Shown piece after piece: positions 29,801 to 41,299 of a stretch of 64,000 nucleotides of DNA; the first letter of the stretch is position 1, and every line of letters begins with the position of its first letter. The notes beneath the pieces were generated by a model. It ran no database searches, was not told the origin of the DNA, and saw only the letters and a program-made list of their open reading frames with translations. Origin of the DNA: Pseudopyrenochaeta lycopersici (Eukaryota; Ascomycota; Dothideomycetes; Pleosporales; Pseudopyrenochaetaceae); NCBI GenBank assembly GCA_003313425.1, contig NHZP01000106.1, forward strand, positions 1 to 64,000. The letters are read 5' to 3'. A program made the translations under genes and the position numbers.

Positions 29801-32800
29801 GCTTTCTGCCACTGCTGTCCTTGCACCACTAGAATTACTGCCTTGCCTGCCCCTCGCGCTCGCTCGCTCTCCTGCACGAAATTAACCATCCCCCACGGCC
29901 TCTCTACATACAGCGTGAAGAGTACCTGCGCGATATCCACTCCTACTCCAAGCGCTGACGTGCACGTGATTAGCCCTCCTGACTGTCTCTACCTCTCTAG
30001 CACCTCTGCACGCTCAGGCATGCCTGCGTGGTACGCTACGCAGCCTAGCCGCCCCGCTAGCTGCTCACACAGCGCCTTACTGCGATAGTACACAACCCCT
30101 TTCGCTCTTACTACCTCTTATCCTCCTACTACCTCTGCTACCTGCGCGCTACTAAGCAACCTTGCCTCGTCTATCAGCCTGCGCGCGAGCTCTACAGCCG
30201 TCTCCTGCAGCTCTACCTTACGCCTGCAGCGTACTACTGTATACTGCGTCCTACGTCGCTGCGTTATCTCTGCGCGGATAATTATTACTCCGCGCATTAA
30301 CATTACCTCTTGTAGCTGCCTCTCCTGCGACAGCAGTAACGTAGCAGTAAGTAGTACCTGCTGGCACAGCAGTAGCCGAAGATCCTTTAGCCTATACAGC
30401 TTTATCCGCCACGAGTCTGCTGTAATAATAACATGCGACTTATTAACTACTACCCGCTGTAGCACTCCCTACTATGCAAGTAAGCTAGCGTATAAGAGAA
30501 ACTGCCTACTGCTACTCCCTACGTAATTAGCGCTAACTACTATAATAGTAGCTAGCGTCCAGCAGTTCTAATAGTCGCCCTTAATCCCTGCCTTCTACTT
30601 AGCTACCTTAATACCTACCTGTCTAAGCTGTAGGAGTATATCCTAGATTAGTGCACGATATAGTACAACAAAGATCGTAATACTACCTATCTCTACCCTC
30701 TTTTCTGCCTGCTACTGCTTAAGTACTGCTAGAGTAAATGCGAGTAGCGTCTTGCCTCCGCCTGTTAGTAGTACTACTACTAGCGGACTGAGCCCTTGTA
30801 CAACAGCCTGTAGTGCGATCTCCTGCGTAGCTAACTTATACTTAACTAGATAATTAGCTGAGAGACAGAGCACCTGTCGAATAGCGTCCTTAAGCCCTCT
30901 CCTCTCCTTGTTGCCCTTGCCTTAAGCAGATACTACTGCTACAGCCGCGGTACCCTCTTTGCCTACCCTCACCCTCTTCTGCCTGCGGCTGTGCTCGCTA
31001 CTATCCTGCGCCTACTTAGTAACGCCTCCCCCCTGTTTCCGCTTCGATAGCTGCTTCTCCTGCTACTTCTCTTTCTCTGCCCCTGCCCCTGCTCCTACTC
31101 CTGCCCCTGCCTCTGCGAAGCTAAGAAACGCGTGCTACGTACAGCTTAGCGTGCGGAACACGTTAATCAACTGCGCGCTGAGCCCCTGCACTAGATCAGC
31201 CTGCACAGCGTACGCTACCATGCCAATCGCTGTCGTCCGCCCGTTCTGTAGCTCAAGCGGATCCTCGCTATCGTCCTCGCTGCCTGCCTCTACCTCCTCT
31301 GCTGTCCTACCTTAAGCTAGCTCTGCGCGATAGCTAGCAGCAAACCGCTCGCCTACTACCTCCCTCCTAATCCCTACAGCAGTATAGCGGTAGTCCTGCG
31401 TTGTCAACCGCGTGCCCAGCCAGGCTGCTGACTCAGCCGCCATTACACGCGTTAATTGATCTGTCTCCTACGGGCCCTGCTTATTAGCCTAGAGATAGTT
31501 AGTCATGTGCGCTAACGCCTACTTCCCTAGCTTGCTGAGCAGCATCGCCCGCAGTAGCTGTGCGTAGAGCAGGTACGCCGCAATTAGCTGCCCTACTGCC
31601 TCTAGCAGGAAGCGCGCTACTACCTTAGGCTAATCCTACTGCGCCTGCGTCTTGTAGTAGCGCGTTACTAGCGTTACCTGCCTATTAATTACGTAGAGGT
31701 TATAATCCTAAAGCACCCCGTTCCGCCACTAAACTAAGAGTAGCTCAGACCCACGCGCTAGCTGGCCGCCTGTTATGTAGACTGCGAGGTAGAGTAGGTT
31801 AAGAAAGCGATTAATCTGGCGTAGGTGCTGCTGCACCCTGCGTCTGTTCTACTATACTAGCTGCTGCGCGTCCTCCTGCTGCTCGCTTGCTACCCCCTTC
31901 TGCTGCTTATATAAGCGCTGGCCTGCTAGCGTAGTTAACAGCTGCTGCAGCATCTACTGCTCGCCCTCCTGCAGGCGTGCTGCTGAGAGAAACGAGAGCC
32001 CACGCCGTACTATACTCACGTCGTCTTGGATCACTGCGAGATTAAGAGGTAGCGGGCTGCTAGCCGTCTGCTGCTGCTGCTGCTGCTTCGCCCTCTCCTC
32101 CTGCTCCTGCTCCTACTCCTGCTGTACCTAGAGCACCTGCTCCTACAGTACCTGCGCAGCCTCTGCTATAATACCCTGCGCTATCGCGCAGAGCTGCGCT
32201 AGCGTAACAGGACGGCCCTTAATAAAGAACGTCTGCCGATTAGCTGACCACCACATACTACCTGCAATGCTGCCAGGCGTCCGTTGCGAGATAAACTTAG
32301 CGTATGCTAGCAGGCTTAGCATTATGCTTATTAGGCTGTGCGAGCCGTCTACAAGGTGCCTAGCTCGCTTCTGCAGTAGTACTAGCGTCTCTGTAGCGCC
32401 TTAATTACTGCGCTGCGCGGAGGGCAGGAAGGCCTTAGCTGCTATTACCCTCACGCAGTACACAAGCGAGCTAAGCAGTGTTAAATACTCTGCTGCCCTA
32501 CGTAGCCGCAGCGTCTCTAGATTAATACCTAGCATAGTAAGGAAGTGTACAACGCCGCTCTTAAATAGCTGGTAGACAACCTCCTGGCAGATCAGCTCCT
32601 TAAACAGGCGCAGCACGTACTTCTGCTAATCTTAAGCTACCTGGCTGTCGCTGCTATCCTGGTAGTACGAGAGAAGCTTCCAGAGCCTCCTAGCTGCTAG
32701 CCTCTGCCTACCATACCAGGGGAATAGGCGGGCGATATGCTGCAGTCCGTGCTCTGCCTCTGCCTCGGCCTCGTCCTGCTGCTGCTGCTGCTGCTGCTGC

Positions 32801-33229
32801 TCCTCCTCTATAGCGACTAGGCGCAGGCAGTAGCAGAGCAGACGAGCCCACAGCCTGGCCGCGCGCTGCTGGCTCTCCTTATTCTGCATCTTAGCTAGCA
32901 GCCGTACGTCAGGCTTATGCGCCTTAGCACTACGCAGCTAGCGCAGCGTATCGATCGCAAGCGTGCTAAGGCCCTGTACCGCCTGCTCTACCAGCTGCTC
33001 TACTGCGGCTACTAGCTGCTGTAGCGCAGGCTCGTCGTCGCCTGGCAGCCGGATCGCGTGGGCCAGCAGCCTCCAGTTAGGATAGGCCTGCAGGTGCTCC
33101 TCCTAGCGCGTCCTCTTGATCCAGCCTGTACGGTCCTTGGCGGCCGTCTCCTCTGCGATGCGATCCATGGCCTCGCTATCGTCGCGCTTAAGGGCCTGCC
33201 AGCTTAACGTGAGATGAGCTAGCGCCTCC

Positions 33230-33580
33230 TGTTGCTGTTGCTGCTCTGTCTGCTGTCGCCCTGCCTGCTGCTGCCGTGCCTGCTGCTGCCCTGCCTGCTG
33301 CTGCCCTGCCTGCTGCTGTTCTGCCTGCGCCTGCTGCTCAGCTGCCTCCTCCTCCTCCTGCTCCTCCTCCTCCTCCTGTACAATAAAATAGCGAACGTAG
33401 CGCCGCTCGCGGAAGAAGGTCTGTACCTTAACAGCCTTCCATAGCTGCGTCACCTGCTCCTGATACAAGGCAGCTGAGGCAGACGACCAGCGCATAAGCT
33501 TAACGCTATGTTGCTGATTAATATGCTGCTGCATCTTCGCGCGGCTTGTACTAATAAAGCTACAGACGCTACTACTGTTG

Positions 33581-33630
<50 letters not shown>

Positions 33631-33640
33631 GCTGCAGAGG
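33230..33640. repeat. CTG/CTC trinucleotide tracts encoding poly-Gln, poly-Glu and poly-Ser in relic B
   Basis: CTGCTG(C/T) runs at 33230-33330 give QQQAG repeats, CTCCTC runs at 33345-33378 give poly-Glu, and GCTGCTGCT at 33575-33640 gives poly-Ser on the minus strand. They fall within the N-terminal zinc-finger exon and are open in several frames, which explains the overlapping open frames. Confidence 0.8.
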
Positions 33641-33912
33641 CAGAGGAACCCGTCCTGCGCTGGCCCGAGCGCCTCGATAGGGCTGCTATAGGGCGCTGGC
33701 TGGGCCACCTCTGCTGGCGCGAGGAGCGCAAAATCCTCGTACAAGGCGAGCTGCGCTCTCCGCGCTGCTGCATGCATGCTATGGTGCTCCTTGAGGTGCC
33801 TATCAAGGCTATAGACGGCGTAGTAATGCTCGCGGCAAATAAGTACCCTATAGGCTAGAAATCGCGCGAAGATCGCGCGATTTCCGCCTTGTTCTCCTCT
33901 TTGATCTTGCAT

Positions 33913-34141
33913 ATATGTTATGTGTATATAGCTATATATATTTCTGTCTTTTGCGTATATAAGCTGCTATTTGTAGGTTTGTAACGAGGGGGCTTAGGGG
34001 GGGTAGTAGAGTAGTTACTCAACTATGGTGTTGATGTTCGCTCAACTATGCCGGCGCGGTGGTACGTGCGTAGGGCTGCAGCCAATCAGCAATCATTCAA
34101 CTATGGCGTCGACGCCAAAGTTGAGCGCGTCCATATGGCTA
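33913..34141. promoter_or_regulatory. Probable old promoter of TLH relic B, with repeated CTCAACTATG and a 28-bp palindrome
   Basis: This 230-bp stretch is not RIP-depleted. It contains three copies of (C/T)TCAACTATG (near 34018, 34040, 34097) and a near-perfect 28-bp dyad at 34097-34124 (TCAACTATGGCGTC and its complement with one mismatch). TATATA stretches lie at 33920-33945, just upstream of the ATG. The arrangement looks like transcription-factor sites plus a core promoter; no factor is assigned. Confidence 0.45.
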
Positions 34142-36005
34142 GTGTTAAGAAGTAGCCTGCTTACTATGCTGCTATTACATTATCTTAGATAGCTGCTAGG
34201 TTAGTAGAGCGTCGCTGTGCCTGCTCCTCTACCTAGAGTAGTTCCCCCTAAAGGATCTACTTTACCTTCGCTACTAGTCCTTATGCTATAGCGCGAAAGC
34301 GCTCTAGCTTAATAGGCTAGCCTTTAAGGAAGAACGTCTGGCGGTTAGGAGACTACTACATACTGCCTGTAATACGGCCTAGGGTACGTAGAGAGATATG
34401 CTTAGCGTAGGTAAGTAGACTAATTATAATACTTATTAGGCTATGCGAGCTATTAATAAGATAGCGCGCTCGCTAATGTAGTAGAGCAGCTATCTTAGTA
34501 GTACCCTACTCTGCGCGCTAGGTAGATAGGAGGAAAGCTTTAGCTGCTAGGACGCAGACGCAGTAGACGATTAAGCTAAGAAGCGTTGAGAACTGCGAGG
34601 CGTCACGTAGTTGGTTTATATCTAGGTTAATAGCTAGCGCAGTAAGGAAGTAGATTATACTGCTATAAAATAGCTAACAGTATACCTCCTAGTAGAATAG
34701 TACCTTAGACAGGCTTAGGATAGCCTTCTGCTATTCAGCTACGTAACTACTTCTGTCAGCAGCAGTTAGTAGTCTCTAGAGCTTTACTGCTTCCTACTTC
34801 TGCCCTCTGTGCTAGGGGAATAGGCGGACGATATGCTGGAATCTGTCCTCTGCGTCTTCCTCCTCCTTCTCTTTCTCTCTAGCAGTAATTAACCGCAGGC
34901 AGTAGTAAATAAGTCGTGCCCAGAGCCGTGCTGCGCGACGTTAGCTTTCTATCTTCTGCATACGACCTAGAGGGCGACAATCAGACTACTGTAGTATTAT
35001 ACTACGTAGCCAGCGCAACGTCTCAATTAATAGCGAGCTGAGCCCCTTAACAGCCTGCTTAACTACCTCTTCAACGCAGCGTACTGTACATTGTAATACT
35101 AGCTTGTTATCGCCTAGCGGTCGCACAGCGTAGGCGAGCTGCTTCCAGTCTAGGTAGGCTTTAAGGTGCTGCTCCTATTGCGTCCGTTTTAACCAGCCAG
35201 TGCGGTCGTAGGCTAAGGCCTCTTTAGCGATTTGGCTGATTACCTTGTTATCCTGACGCTTAATAGTTTCCTACTCAGCTAACAAGCTAGTGAGCCTCTC
35301 CTTAGGGTCTAGCCGCTTTCTCTGCTGTTGTTGCTGCCCCGAATGCTGATCCTGCGTCTGCTCCTGTGCCTGCTCCTGTGCCTGCTCCTGTGCCTGCTCC
35401 TGTGCCTGCTCCTGTGCCTGCTCCTGTGCCTGCTCCTGTGCCTGCTCCTGTGCCTGCTCCTGTGCCTGCTCCTGTGCCTGCTCCTGTGCCTGCTCCTGTG
35501 CCTACTCCTGTACCTCTGCCTGTACTACAAAGTACCAGACGTAGCGCCGTTCGCGGAAAAAAGTCTGCACCTTAACTGGCCTCCATAGCTGCGTAGCGTG
35601 CTCCTAGTACAAGGTCGCAGAGGCAGAGGACTATTATGTAAGCTTTATACCGTGCTGCTCGTTTATATATTTCTGTATACACTTACAGCTTGTGCTTAGA
35701 AAGCCGCAGCGCTTACTAGTAGTAGTGCTACTACTACTACTGCTGCTGTTACTGCTAGCGACGTGATTACAGCAGAGAAATGCGTCCTGTAGGGAACCTA
35801 GCTCCGCGATAGGCGGGCTATTTAGTTAAGGGAGAGGGACCTCCGCTAGCGGGTTTAAGTTAAGGCCTTAGTAGGCTGCAAGCAGCTCTCTCTGCTGCGT
35901 TGCAGGTATACTATACTAGCGCTCTAGGTGCTAATCTAGGCCGTAGACAGCGCAGGTATGCTAGCGGCAGATAAGGACGCTGTAGGATAGGAGAAAGGTA
36001 AACAT
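34142..36005 (-). pseudogene. TLH relic C: N-terminal part of a third helicase copy
   Basis: It is collinear with the N-terminal ~1.8 kb of relic B and more degraded. It starts at ATG 36003-36005 and contains VLICRQHTCAVYGLD..HLERQYS and a second finger CGFLSTSCKCIQKYINEQHG, then a Gln-Glu-Gln-Ala array and the conserved middle. It stops abruptly at about 34142, exactly where the unmutated promoter of relic B begins, and the YR-like and motor domains are absent. B and C are thus tandem, and C was truncated by, or at, the join to B. Confidence 0.7.
35358..35512. repeat. 12-bp minisatellite TGTGCCTGCTCC, about 13 copies
   Basis: Thirteen nearly perfect units. On the minus (coding) strand of relic C they give a Gln-Glu-Gln-Ala tetrapeptide array, a coiled-coil-like or disordered tract. 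Its near perfection inside an otherwise RIP-scarred gene points to expansion after RIP. Confidence 0.93.
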
Positions 36006-36999
36006 TATAGATACTCTTTCTTTTTCTCTCTTTTGTTCCCTCTCGCTTTTACTCTTATTTATTCTATTATATAGAACGCGTAGTTACGCGTCTAGGAACG
36101 CGATTTATGCTCTAACGCGTTACGCGTAGGTACTAGCTAATCTAGGTTAGAGAACTAGCTAAGAAAGGTTTAGTCGCAGAATAAAGGGGGCGGACGCATT
36201 CTTCTAGGTGTTCTCCTTCTGTTTTGTAAGATTAGCGAACGCACGGGGCAAGAGAAAAAAGGGGGAGACCGCATAGTTCTGGGTGTTCATAAGGCCTGGA
36301 GTAGTTTAAGTAAGCTAAGCGTAAGCAACCTAAGCAATGTTAGCCCTAGCAGCCGTATACGTAGACATAATATTGCTAGCAGTCGTATAAGCAAGATAGT
36401 TTACACCACCGCTATAACTACTAGGGCCCTACACACTACAATTAGGCTAACTAGCTAAGAGAGCTGCTTTAGGAGGCATATTAGTAATAATAGGAAGACA
36501 AGTCGTACGCAAGTAAGTTAAAGTTAAGCAGTAAAAGAGGAAGAAAGAGTTAAAGGAAAAGCTCTTTATATGCGCATAAGCAAGCAAACAACTAACCTCT
36601 CCTCTACTTTACGTTATTAGGCAATAATAATAGGTAAAGGAGGAAAATTGCTTGCAAACAAACAAGAAAAAGTACACGTAATATCTCTACTTTTACAGCA
36701 TAATAATATAACGCTACCTACATAAGTATAAGGTTAAGGTTAAACTACGTACGAAGAAGTAACATAGTTATTTAAGGAGGAGGAGAGTATTATAATAGGC
36801 TGCGCCCTTTAAGTAGAAGAGGCTTCGCTACTATCGCACAGGGAAAGAACTCCTTAATCTCCTCTACCCCTTTTTCTTATTAGCTTATATAAGTTAGCAG
36901 CTAGAGGAGCACGTTCCTCTTTACTCGTACGAACATATATATATATCCTCTAAGGATACCTGTAACCTCTTCTCTATCTTTCTCCTTCTGTAGTATAGG
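36006..36999. other. RIP-degraded DNA, partly quasi-coding, unassigned
   Basis: The start (36006-36290) is a mixture with some GC-rich, less mutated pieces. From 36300 to 36900 plus-strand frames show stretches rich in Lys/Glu without a nameable domain. No terminal repeats or target duplications were found. Confidence 0.4.
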
Positions 37000-38679
37000 A
37001 CAAATGCACACTCGTTAGTTAGGCCTCTTCGCCCATAACAGTAAGCATAATCTCGCTATAGGAGTTAACTTAAAAGTACCCTTATTATACTAGGTCCTAA
37101 GTGTTAGATATGTGGAAGGCGTCTTCCTATATTAATAGTAGTATTATTTAGCGTTATAGTGTGTATTTAGGGGTCTTAACTACTAAAGGTTCTAGTGTCT
37201 ATGTTTGTCTAGCTCGCCGAAGTTTCTATAGTGCGTCCCTAACGCTTGCGGGTTGCTATGCTTCCTTAGCTTTTTCTGCCTATTCCTATGTTACCTTTGT
37301 GTAATGTTTAGGGTAATAATAGTATTCCCGTAACATGTCTTACATTACTTATTTAGCTAAGATAATTATACTTATTCCTTATTTTATAGCTGTTTCCTAT
37401 TCTTCTAGGGTTAGCGTATTAATATACTATACCTTGTACATGTATTATGCGTGTAGTTAGCAGTTAAGTTCTATAATATCTTTTTCTACTTCTATAGGCG
37501 TTAATAGCCTTAAGGTTCCTAGTTAATATTAATTCTAGAAGTTTTCTCTTTTTTAATCTTTAGTTAACAGTACTATAGTATTATTAAGGCCTTCCTTAGT
37601 ATCTTTATAGACTAGAGATAGAGAGCTGTTACTCTCTTCTTCCTTATTACTATACTAGGTTCCTAGAATCTCTTTCTTAATAGGTTCTAGAAGAGGTAAC
37701 TGTAATATTTCTGTATCTTAAGCCCCTTCCTCTTAAGTTATAATAACTTCCTATATTTTATTATTACTATTTTCTTCTTTTATAACTATTATGTTAATCT
37801 AGGGAGTTACCTTATTCTTTTTTCTACAGTTTTTAGCTATATAGCCCTTCTTATTACAGTTAAAATAGGTTATTTCTTTTTTCTTTTCTCCCTTACCTAA
37901 CTTTCCTCTATTAAGGTTGTCTAGATGTATTACCTTAGATCCCCTAGACGTATAGTGCCCTAGGACCCCTTAAGACTGCTGTTAGTAACGTAGGCGACTG
38001 CTATTAGACTTGTTACGATAATCTCTTCGTAGTTTCTTATCTTCTTTTGTTTGTCTAGGTTATTATCCTGTGAGTCGCACGCGAAGCTTATAAAACTCTA
38101 TATCTAGTCAGATAGTTTTATTAATTAGGTCGTCTAGTATTATAATCTTCGTGCCCGTGCGCATAAGTTTAGTCTAGACATCTGCCTTTAGGCCTTGTTT
38201 GTACATAGTTTTTAGGGTATCGTTGTTCAAGCTAGTTTATCTGGCGTAGCCTAGAAATTTGTTAGTGTAGTTAGCTGCAGACTAGGTCTGTCGCATGTTT
38301 TAGACCTTACGTTCTATAATAGTTGCTTCGTTTAGGAGTCTGAACGCTTAACGCATACATGCTTTAAACTAGCTTGTTTCTTTAAATATAGTAATTAGCT
38401 CTTAAGTTTTCTCCCCTTCGCTTATGTACTTAACTAGGTAAGGCTTTACCTATTTAGCAGCTTTGCCTCTTATATAGCTAGACATAAGTACTGCTTAATT
38501 ATCGTTGTCTATAGTAGTTACATTAAACTTAAAGAACTGGTTAAATTAGAGTAACTATTCTTTAAGCTTAAAGCGGTCCCTATAAAAGAGGTCTAGTTTA
38601 GCGACAGCGTTGCCTAGCCTAGTAGCATAGTAGTTTATGTTTTCTATCTTAGTATTACTTATCTTAAGGGTATTTAAAG
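37000..38679 (-). pseudogene. Gypsy family 1 gag fragment, RIP-inactivated
   Basis: The minus strand aligns along its whole length with the gag region of the complete Gypsy element (51101-52760), including the zinc knuckle YFNCNKKGYIAKNC near 37855-37885 (CFNCNKKGHIAKDC type, with Cys/His lost to Tyr). Homology ends near 37000. It adjoins the LTR at 38680-39070, which acts as its 5' LTR. Pol is missing, so this is a 5'-truncated copy in genome orientation. Confidence 0.75.
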
Positions 38680-39070
38680 TGTAAAGAATCTTTAAAGCTA
38701 TTAGTAAGGATAACTAATAAGATTATAAGGTTAGTTCTCTAGGATAGAGTAAGGGACTAGATAGAAGGGGGGTTTAATACTAAGACAGTAAGAGGGCGCT
38801 TCTGTAAAGAGTACTAAGGGTTTAAGAATAATTAGTATTACTATTACTATACTATAGAGTATAATATTAAGTTAAACATAATAAGCTATAAGGGTTCATT
38901 GCGGTGATCTATATACATAGACGTTATGCATGTTACTTAGTGTGCTTAGTGTGCTCAGTGTCACTAATTAGACTGATCAACTGAGCACGTCACGTGACCT
39001 CGGGTGTTGGTCCAATACTTATGAGGTCTAGTTGGGGCCACTGGGACAGGGTCCCAGCAGGATTGTAACA
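38680..39070 (-). repeat. Gypsy LTR variant (5' LTR of the 37.0-38.7 kb fragment)
   Basis: 391 bp, TG..CA ends on the minus strand. Its R-U5 half (38680-38920) matches the LTRs at 50708 and 57272, but its U3 half (38930-39070) is unrelated to theirs and is not RIP-mutated (it contains GTCACGTGAC). It is therefore a subfamily with a swapped promoter half. Confidence 0.8.
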
Positions 39071-39079
39071 ATATATTAA

Positions 39080-40380
39080 AGCATTTATAGAGTATAGTAG
39101 TATTACCTACAACGCCTTTAGATAGATTTTTAAGGATCCTAAGCTAGTCTTAATTCTTAATTAAAGTTTTAATATATACCTCTACTACATGCGGATAATT
39201 AATAGTAAGAGTAACCTTTGCTAGTGTTAGGTAATATATTATTTGTTAATGCAGCAGCTTATGCGAGGTAACGTTAAATACTAGCTACTGTACGCAGTCT
39301 TATAAAAAGAGCCTAACCTAATTTCTTACTTTTACTACACGAAATACACTAAGCCTAGAGATAGGACTTACTTCTATTACGTTAACTTTAATGTCTCTAA
39401 GGCTGTATACTTAGGCAGGGGCGTAGATATTATCTAAGGAAGCGTCTCTTTTAATAATAAAGATAAAGATAACTATACGCAGATACTACGTAGCTTTTAT
39501 AATATTATTTATAAGTACTAGAACTAGTAAGAAAACTTAAGACTTAAGAACTCTACTAGTTATATTAAGGGATAGGACGATAAGAAGGACTAGCTAGAGA
39601 GTTACAGCGCGAAATTCCCTAACGTTAAATAGTTTAGTTAGCCTTGTAAGGCTAGTTACGTCTGCATCTCTAATCCTAGGCTGCCTTATAGATCTACTAG
39701 GCCTGTAACTAAGTAATAATAAACTATCTTACCTTAGTTTATTAAGGTAGAAGAGGATATAACTATAATAGAGATTCCTAAGATAGGCTCTTATTAAGAG
39801 CTTACTGCTGCCTTTTAAAGCTTAACTACTACGCTAAAGTTACCTTCTAGATACTTAAATTACTATAGCAGCGTTAAGTAGGCCTTTCCTAGAGATATTA
39901 TACTAGTATACTTATTAAATATTACTAAGGCTGTAAACTATTAGCTAAGATAAGACTCTCCGCTAGTCTTAGAGGAACTAACTAACTTATTTCTAGATTA
40001 GCCTAATCCTAGTTTAATCTATTAATTTATTAAAGATACTAGGAAGGCTATAGTAAAGATAATTAAAGAGTATTAGGTTATCTACTAGTATTATAAGAAG
40101 CTTACTTTAAGGAAAGATAAAGACTTTAGCGTACCTAACAGGTCGTTCTTCTTAAATAAAGGTATAAATCTAGCTTAAGAAGCTAAGTAGTAGAAGTATA
40201 ATAAGTAGGTTAAATAACGCACTACCCTAGATAAGGTTCTTAAGGAGCTTTCTAATAATCCTAATAGTAAGGCTACTAGGATACTAGATAAGAAGAAGAA
40301 ACTAAGGCGCCTATCTATCTAAAGCGTAACTAAGTCTCTATAGACTTTAACTTATACTAGTTTATAAAAGTTATTATTAT
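39080..40380 (+). pseudogene. RIP-inactivated gene of unknown function (possible Fe(II)/2-oxoglutarate dioxygenase-like fold)
   Basis: One plus-strand frame stays coherent for about 430 codons with stops only at likely Gln/Trp/Arg positions. Readable pieces are YFYYTKYTKPRDRTYF, GRGVDII followed by GSVSFNNKDKDN, NPRLPYRSTRP and DSPLVLEELTNLF. The pattern (an aromatic-x-Asn/Asp after RTYF, Gln-Gly-Ser-Val-Ser, then Pro-x-Leu-Pro-x-x-Ser/His..Gly-Pro) recalls fungal hypothetical proteins with a double-stranded beta-helix, where the mutated Tyr and Asn would have been His and Asp ligands. That is inference from memory. It sits between an LTR and a microsatellite, and no terminal repeats are seen. 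Confidence 0.35.
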
Positions 40381-40844
40381 AGTAATAGGCGCTAAGTTAA
40401 TATTCGCCTAATTAGTTACTTATAGGACCTCCTCTCGCGCCTTCTTATCCTAGGCAAGCGTAACCTAATATAAGCGCGTTAAATCTATATACACTATTAT
40501 AGACTCCTTATTATAGTAAGAGGATTAAGGAGATTAAGAAGAAGAAGTAAGGATAATTTAGCTATACTATTAAGAGCCTAACTAATTAGTAGTTACTAGA
40601 TAAGGCTTAATAGACTCTAATTAGCTAAGTACCTCTAGGTTATTTAAAGGATACTAGGATAATAGTATACTTACTAGCGTCTTTAATAGTAAGGTTAAGG
40701 CGCGTTTTCTTTTATTTTTCTTACTATCTTTAAGAGATTTAATAATAAAGTGTAAGAGTTTATAAAGGAACCTATATAATTATAAGGACTACTCCTCTTA
40801 TAGAAATGTAGCTTATGCTACCTTCCCTTTGTTTGTAGGGTAAT

Positions 40845-40848
40845 AATT

Positions 40849-40920
<72 letters not shown>

Positions 40921-40922
40921 TC
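40845..40922. repeat. (TTTC)n microsatellite, about 19 units
   Basis: An uninterrupted TTTC tract of about 76 bp. It marks the border between RIP-mutated DNA on the left and an unmutated stretch on the right. Confidence 0.97.
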
Positions 40923-41299
40923 CCTTTTCTAGTTCTCTTCTCCTCCTAATAGCAGTTCTGCTTATAAGGGGAGGAGATTATAAGCAGGATTTGTGAGCTC
41001 AATAGGACTAAGCTCGAAGTAGGGGAGGTTTGTGCCGTTGCACAGGGTACCTGGGCAATCAGGTGATGATAGGTTTCCTTTGTCAGCGAAATTTGGTGAT
41101 AAGACTTGGAGATGCGAGAGATCTCAAACCTCATGCACCATGCACTACACACCACGATAATTTACTTCAAAACTAAGATTTTGCAAAGTCGCTAGTGCAT
41201 TAGCTACGTTAATTCAATAAGATTTTAGACTATTTTGTTTATTACTTTTAATCAGGCTCTATACTTACCTTCGTTTCTAGCAGACGGCACAGGCAGGGC
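40923..41299. other. Unmutated unique stretch without a supported gene
   Basis: Normal CpA content and no repeat similarity within the window. A 69-codon minus-strand open frame (40946-41155) lacks any recognisable feature and I do not call it a gene. Confidence 0.4.

Larger units (their letters stand above)
28780..33912 (-). pseudogene. Telomere-linked RecQ-type helicase relic B, full length
   Basis: Runs from ATG at 33912 to TAA at 28780-28782, about 1710 codons. N-terminus: VLICREHYYAVYSLDRHLKEHH and a second finger ending AKMQQHINQQH, the DUF3505-like zinc region, then VKVQTFF..RYVRYF; these first 269 residues (33103-33912) are still open. Poly-Ser and poly-Gln (QQQAG) tracts expand it. 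Motor: Walker A LTGGGKTLL (about 30740-30775), NKSH for DESH (about 30430-30450), LLTATLLLSQERQ, ALGVGVDIAQV and QESERARG (about 29855-29877). An Ala-Glu repeat (29736-29800) and a C-terminal Cys-x2-Cys element follow. D>N and E>K in the DESH box and many stops show RIP. It is a distinct paralog from relic A. Confidence 0.82.

Noticed and set aside
33232..33858. Plus- and minus-strand open frames rich in Leu, Ala or Cys over CTG tracts
   Set aside because: Trinucleotide repeats keep several frames open. Only the minus-strand frame from 33912 carries the TLH zinc-finger signature.
35328..35588. Leu-Cys and Pro-Ala-Pro-Val repeat proteins on the plus strand
   Set aside because: By-products of the 12-bp minisatellite. 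The homologous reading frame (relic C) is on the minus strand.
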